Assembly (NCBI RefSeq): GCF_011440275.1
Contig: NZ_JAAOIV010000004.1
Coordinates: 1-64,000 of the forward strand
From: Metallococcus carri
Lineage (GTDB): Bacteria > Actinomycetota > Actinomycetes > Actinomycetales > Dermatophilaceae
Direction: 5' to 3'
DNA length: 64,000 nt
The position numbers and the translations under genes are program-made. Positions 60,588-64,000 of this stretch are shown here, one piece after another (positions within the stretch are counted from its first letter, which is position 1; each line of letters starts with the position of its first letter). The notes below the pieces were generated by a model that saw nothing but the letters and a program-made list of their open reading frames with translations, was not told the DNA's origin and did no database searches.

Positions 60588-61730
60588 TCAGGAGATCGCG
60601 TTGACGGCGGTGGCCACCTTCTGCTGGATGGACTGCGGCAGCGGAGCCGAACCGATCTTGGTCAGCGTGCCCTGGAACTCCGGGGAGGCCATGTAGGACA
60701 GGAACGCCTTGACGTTCTTGGCCTTGGTCGGGTCGGAGTACTTGCTGCAGACGATCTCGTAGGTGACCAGGATCAGCGGGTAGGCACCCTGCGCCTTGGT
60801 CTTGTAGTCCAGCTTCAGCGCCAGGTCGTTGCCGGTGCCGCTCTGGGTGGCGGCCTCGACGGCCTTGCCGACCGAGTCGGCGGTCAGGTCGATCCCGTTG
60901 AGCTTGGAGACCTTGAGGTTGTTCTGGATCGCGTAGGACCACTCGACATAGCCGATGCCGCCGTCGGTGCCGCTGACGGCCTGCGCGACACCAGCCGACT
61001 TCGCCTTGCCCTGGCCGGTCTTACCGGTCCAGGTCTTGGAGTTCTTCTCCGGCCAGTCGGTCGGGTCGGTGGTGTTCATGAACTTGGTGAAGTTGTCGGT
61101 CGTGCCCGAGGAGTCGGAGCGGAAGAAGACCGAGATGTTGGTCGCCGGCAGGGTGACGCCGGAGTTCTCCTTGGCGATCGCCGGGTCATTCCACTTGGTG
61201 ATCTTGCCCGAGAAGATCTTGGCGATGAGCTCGTTGGTGAGGTTGAGCTTGTCAACGCCCTTGACGTTGAAGGCCACCGCGATCGGACCGGTCACCATCG
61301 GCAGGTTCCAGGCCTCGGAGCCACAGGCCTGCTTGGCCTTCTCCGGCTCGCCCTTGTCCTTCTTCAGCGCCGAGTCGGAGCCGGCGAAGTCGACCTGCTT
61401 GTTGGTGAAGGCGGTGATGCCCGCACCCGAGCCCGTGCCGTTGTAGGAGATCTTGGCGCCGGAGCACTTCTGGCTGTAGCTCGAGCTCGCCTGCTGAATC
61501 GCGTTCTGCTGGGCGGTCGAACCCTCGGCCTTGAGGTTGCCGGTGAAGCAGTCGGCGGCCCCGCCGGAACCGCTCCCGGAGCCCGAACCGCTGTCGCTGC
61601 CACTGCTGCTGCCGCCGGCGGCAGGGTTGGACGACGAGCTGTCGGAGTTGGTGGAGCTGCCACAGCCGGCGAGGGCGAGGGCAGCGACCAGAGCGACACC
61701 GGAGGCGCGGCTGATTCGCGTGATCTTCAA
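60588..61730 (-). CDS. pstS: Phosphate-binding lipoprotein
   Basis: 380 residues. Lipobox LALAGC (Cys23) then Ser/Gly-rich linker (SDSGSGSGSGSGG). Phosphate-binding core: LKAEGSTAQQNAIQQ at the strand start, ISYNGTGSGAGI, FAGSDSALKKD and SDSSGTTDNFTKF, all contacts of PstS. First gene of the operon; its 5' region contains a PHO box. Confidence 0.96.
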   Translation of the reverse strand: MKITRISRASGVALVAALALAGCGSSTNSDSSSSNPAAGGSSSGSDSGSGSGSGSGGAADCFTGNLKAEGSTAQQNAIQQASSSYSQKCSGAKISYNGTGSGAGITAFTNKQVDFAGSDSALKKDKGEPEKAKQACGSEAWNLPMVTGPIAVAFNVKGVDKLNLTNELIAKIFSGKITKWNDPAIAKENSGVTLPATNISVFFRSDSSGTTDNFTKFMNTTDPTDWPEKNSKTWTGKTGQGKAKSAGVAQAVSGTDGGIGYVEWSYAIQNNLKVSKLNGIDLTADSVGKAVEAATQSGTGNDLALKLDYKTKAQGAYPLILVTYEIVCSKYSDPTKAKNVKAFLSYMASPEFQGTLTKIGSAPLPQSIQQKVATAVNAIS

Positions 61731-61786
61731 GGGAGAATCCTCTTCGAGAGCAGGTCAGGGACGAGCGGGTTGACCCGTCGCTGGCG

Positions 61787-61792
61787 AAGGTA
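61787..61792 (-). promoter_or_regulatory. -10 element of pstS
   Basis: TACCTT on the minus strand, about 56 bp upstream of the ATG. The PHO box lies just upstream, overlapping where a -35 box would be. Confidence 0.45.
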
Positions 61793-61823
61793 GGCACGGA
61801 CCGTGACGGCCCGGGTGTCGCTC

Positions 61824-61841
61824 GGTGAACTCCGGGTGAAC
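61824..61841 (-). promoter_or_regulatory. PHO box of pstS
   Basis: Minus strand GTTCACCCGGAGTTCACC: two GTTCACC repeats with an 11-bp period, the PhoP site known in streptomycetes. It precedes the TACCTT -10. Predicts phosphate-starvation induction of pstSCAB. PhoR/PhoP genes are not in the window. Confidence 0.85.
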
Positions 61842-61906
61842 GAGTCCGGTCAAGTTGCCGAGCGATCCCCGTCAGGCTCGCGGAATCCCGCGGTTTGTGG
61901 CATAGG

Positions 61907-62863
61907 TCACGATCGGGACACAGGTGCGGGCCGGTGCCGTTCGACCGCCACCACCCGCGCGTCCGACCCCAGTCCGGCGACCTGGCAGACCAGCGCCTCG
62001 CCCTTGTCGAGGCCCTCGTCGGCGAGCTGGCGCAGGGTGTCACACCGGCCGGGGCTGGCTGCGTGCTCGGCGAGGACCGCCAGCATCGAGGGCAACAAGG
62101 GCCGATGAGTGCACAGCGCGATCGGAGCGCCCGTGCCGAGGGCCCGGACGGTATGCCGGATCGCCTTGTCCGGGTGCCGCTCGAAGGTCTCCTCGGTGAG
62201 CCCGTTCTTCCACCGTATGCCGACCTCGGCGGCCTCGGCATACGGCTCGATCGTCTGCGCGCACCGGCGGGACGGAGAGGAGACGAGCTCGCGGACGTCA
62301 TACGCACGCAGCAGCGGGATCAGCCGACGGGCCCGGCGGTGACCGGCGAGGGTCAGCGGACGCTCGGTGTCCGGCCCGCGCCAGCGGCCACGGGAGTAGG
62401 CCTCGGCGTGCCGCACCACGATGAGCGGCCACGAGCGCAGGTGAGCCTGCTCATGGGCTGCCTCGAGCGCCTGCAACTGCAGGACGTCTCGGTGATAGCT
62501 GAGCCGGGCGCGCGCTCGGGCCGGGGACAGCCAGGCCACTTCGTCGATCTCGTGCTCCAGCTGGCCGTCGCCACCGGTCACCTCCGCCGCCCAGTAGCGC
62601 ACCTCCTTGAGGTCGCCGCTGCGCAATGAGTTGACCGAGCGGGGCAATGGGATGCCCAGGCGGGGACGCAGCCCGGTCTCTTCCTGCACTTCCCGGACGG
62701 CTGCGGTGACCCAGTCCTCTCCGGGGTCGAGCTTGCCCTTGGGCCACGACCAGTCGTCGTATTTGCCGCGGTGCACGAGCAGTACCTGCAGCTCGCCGCG
62801 GCGGCGCCGCCACAACAGCGCACCCGCAGCCTGCACGGTGCGGGGCTCGCGCCCGGAGGTCAC
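61907..62863 (-). CDS. mutT1: MutT1-like Nudix hydrolase fused to histidine phosphatase
   Basis: 318 residues. The N-terminal Nudix domain has [22 protein letters not shown] (split here: [14 protein letters not shown] and REVQEETGL, the Nudix box). The C-terminal domain has [14 protein letters not shown] (R-H motif) and [10 protein letters not shown], a histidine phosphatase. This two-domain protein cleaves 8-oxo-dGTP and diadenosine polyphosphates in actinobacteria. GTG start (62863) overlaps the ppk stop (GTGA), so the two are cotranscribed with Ppk first. Confidence 0.92.
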   Translation of the reverse strand: MTSGREPRTVQAAGALLWRRRRGELQVLLVHRGKYDDWSWPKGKLDPGEDWVTAAVREVQEETGLRPRLGIPLPRSVNSLRSGDLKEVRYWAAEVTGGDGQLEHEIDEVAWLSPARARARLSYHRDVLQLQALEAAHEQAHLRSWPLIVVRHAEAYSRGRWRGPDTERPLTLAGHRRARRLIPLLRAYDVRELVSSPSRRCAQTIEPYAEAAEVGIRWKNGLTEETFERHPDKAIRHTVRALGTGAPIALCTHRPLLPSMLAVLAEHAASPGRCDTLRQLADEGLDKGEALVCQVAGLGSDARVVAVERHRPAPVSRS

Positions 62864-64000
62864 CGGCGGCGGGCCTTGCGGCGGCGCTGGGCGTAGGCCT
62901 CGATCAGATCGGCCTGCAGGTCGTGTAGCGGCTGGCCGTCGGGACCGCGGTGGGTGCGCTGCCAGTGTCCGTCGCCGCGCAGGTGCCATGAGGCGACCTC
63001 CGCCGACATCGCCGCCCCGATCAGGTCGGCGAGCGCCTTGACGTGGTGGGGGTCGACGACTTGGACGAGCGCTTCGACCCGGCGGTCGAGGTTGCGGTGC
63101 ATCATGTCCGCGCTGCCGATGTAGACCACATCGGGCTGGCCCTCGATCGCGAACCGGAAGATCCGGGAGTGCTCAAGGAAGCGGCCGAGGATCGAGCGCA
63201 CCCGGATGTTGTCCGAGAGACCTTCGACGCCGGGGCGCAGCGCACAGATGCCACGCACCCAGATGTCGACCTGCACGCCCGCCTGCGACGCGGCATAGCA
63301 GGCGTCGATGATCTGCTCGTCGACGAGCGAGTTCACCTTGATCTGCACCACCGCCTGCTTGCCCTCACCGGCGGCGGTGATGCACTGCTGGATGTGGTTG
63401 ATCAGGCCGGTGCGGACCGACCGGGGAGCCACGAGCAACCGCTTGAAGCGGGCCCGGGGCGCCATACCGGACAGCTGGTTGAACAGGCGGGTGAGGTCCT
63501 CGCCGACCACCGGGTCGGTGGTGAGCAGACCGAGGTCTTCGTAGAGCCGGGCGGTCTTGGGGTTGTAGTTGCCGGTGCCGACATGGCAGTACCGCCGGAT
63601 CGTGTCGCCCTCCTGGCGGACCACCAGGCACAGCTTGGCGTGGGTCTTCAGGCCGACCAGGCCGTAGACCACGTGCACCCCCGAGCGCTCCAGCTTGCGC
63701 GCCCAGGTGATGTTGTTCTCCTCATCGAAGCGGGCCTTGATCTCCACCACGGCGAGCACCTGCTTGCCCGCATCGGCCGCCTCGATCAGCGCGTCGATGA
63801 TCGGGCTGTCACCGGAGGTGCGGTAGAGCGTCTGCTTGATCGCCAGCACCTGCGGGTCGGCCGCGGCCTGCTCGATGAAGGCCTGCACCGAGGTCGAGAA
63901 CGAGTCGTACGGGTGGTGCAGCAGCACGTCGTGACCGCGCATCTCGGCCAGGATGTCGGCCGGCTGCGACCGCTCGACCGGGGCGAGCGCCGGGTGGGTC
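62860..64000 (-). CDS. ppk: Polyphosphate kinase, C-terminal part (runs off right edge)
   Basis: 380 residues present, open to the window end. [55 protein letters not shown] (catalytic His equivalent) and [24 protein letters not shown], with [16 protein letters not shown] near the end, are the Ppk1 fingerprints. It reversibly makes polyphosphate from ATP. Its neighbour MutT1 is a usual partner in actinobacteria; linkage to the pst operon fits a phosphate-homeostasis cluster. Confidence 0.95.
   Translation of the reverse strand, partial: THPALAPVERSQPADILAEMRGHDVLLHHPYDSFSTSVQAFIEQAAADPQVLAIKQTLYRTSGDSPIIDALIEAADAGKQVLAVVEIKARFDEENNITWARKLERSGVHVVYGLVGLKTHAKLCLVVRQEGDTIRRYCHVGTGNYNPKTARLYEDLGLLTTDPVVGEDLTRLFNQLSGMAPRARFKRLLVAPRSVRTGLINHIQQCITAAGEGKQAVVQIKVNSLVDEQIIDACYAASQAGVQVDIWVRGICALRPGVEGLSDNIRVRSILGRFLEHSRIFRFAIEGQPDVVYIGSADMMHRNLDRRVEALVQVVDPHHVKALADLIGAAMSAEVASWHLRGDGHWQRTHRGPDGQPLHDLQADLIEAYAQRRRKARRR

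Overview
The window is chromosomal DNA from a high-GC actinobacterium, most likely a micrococcalean (Dermacoccaceae/Intrasporangiaceae-like). This rests on the strong GC bias, frequent GTG starts, ATGA/GTGA gene overlaps, and actinobacterial markers: DUF3073, DUF3151, DUF222-HNH genes, a HelD-type RNA polymerase motor, a MutT1-type Nudix/phosphatase fusion, a sunset-domain protein and a class I lysyl-tRNA synthetase. No sequence search was run; all names come from reading motifs.

Layout. 1-1.5 kb: 5' end of a DUF222-HNH gene, then a kilobase of non-coding tandem repeats. 1.5-11 kb: housekeeping genes (DedA, DinB plus a WYL regulator, nitroreductase, SpoU methylase, aldolase, DUF3151/DUF2332, quinone reductase, phosphatase, HTH regulator). 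11-15 kb: two paralogous secreted SH3 cell-wall hydrolases, divergent from a membrane HTH/NBR1-like protein, and a double TerD protein. 15-21 kb: purA, class I lysS, a drug-efflux MFS gene with a divergent TetR. 21-26 kb: chorismate mutase/HelD, a second HTH regulator, a HepT/MntA toxin-antitoxin locus with a broken hepT. 26-33.5 kb: purD, CsbD, purC, an NMT1-type ABC transporter and a divergent CitA/DcuS-type two-component system. 33.5-36.7 kb: a second DUF222-HNH gene inside a nest of short palindromic repeats and a 155-bp inverted repeat. 36.7-43.3 kb: spermidine-synthase-like protein, SCP-like protein, a repeat-rich sunset-domain protein carrying the same short repeats inside its reading frame, purF-purM-DUF3073, CopC. 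43.3-51.6 kb: tRNA Glu-Asp-Phe array, PHP protein, lipid-kinase-like protein, treZ-treY, a stress-type small protein, tRNA-Lys. 51.7-54 kb: a frameshifted MFS gene with a divergent LacI regulator between 26-bp direct repeats. 54-57.7 kb: Ski2-like helicase and two conserved unknowns. 57.7-64 kb: the phosphate regulon pstS-pstC-pstA-pstB (genes on the minus strand), with a clear PHO box in front of pstS, and a ppk-mutT1 pair.

How the genes work together. Four purine-pathway genes (purD, purC, purF, purM) plus purA lie within 27 kb but not in one operon. TreY and TreZ convert maltodextrin to trehalose. The Pst transporter imports phosphate, and Ppk (polyphosphate kinase) with MutT1 handles polyphosphate and oxidised nucleotides. 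Several regulators sit divergently from their likely targets with visible palindromic operators (TetR, LacI, MntA-HTH, HTH/NBR1). Many start codons lie 6-8 nt behind a TAnnnT hexamer, pointing to widespread leaderless transcription.

The most unusual items are the four-copy tandem array at 711-1460, the inverted-repeat-flanked DUF222-HNH locus together with its repeat family translated in frame in another gene, the MntA/HepT locus with an overlapping operator, and a strongly over-represented heptamer GTATGCC/GGCATAC across the whole window.
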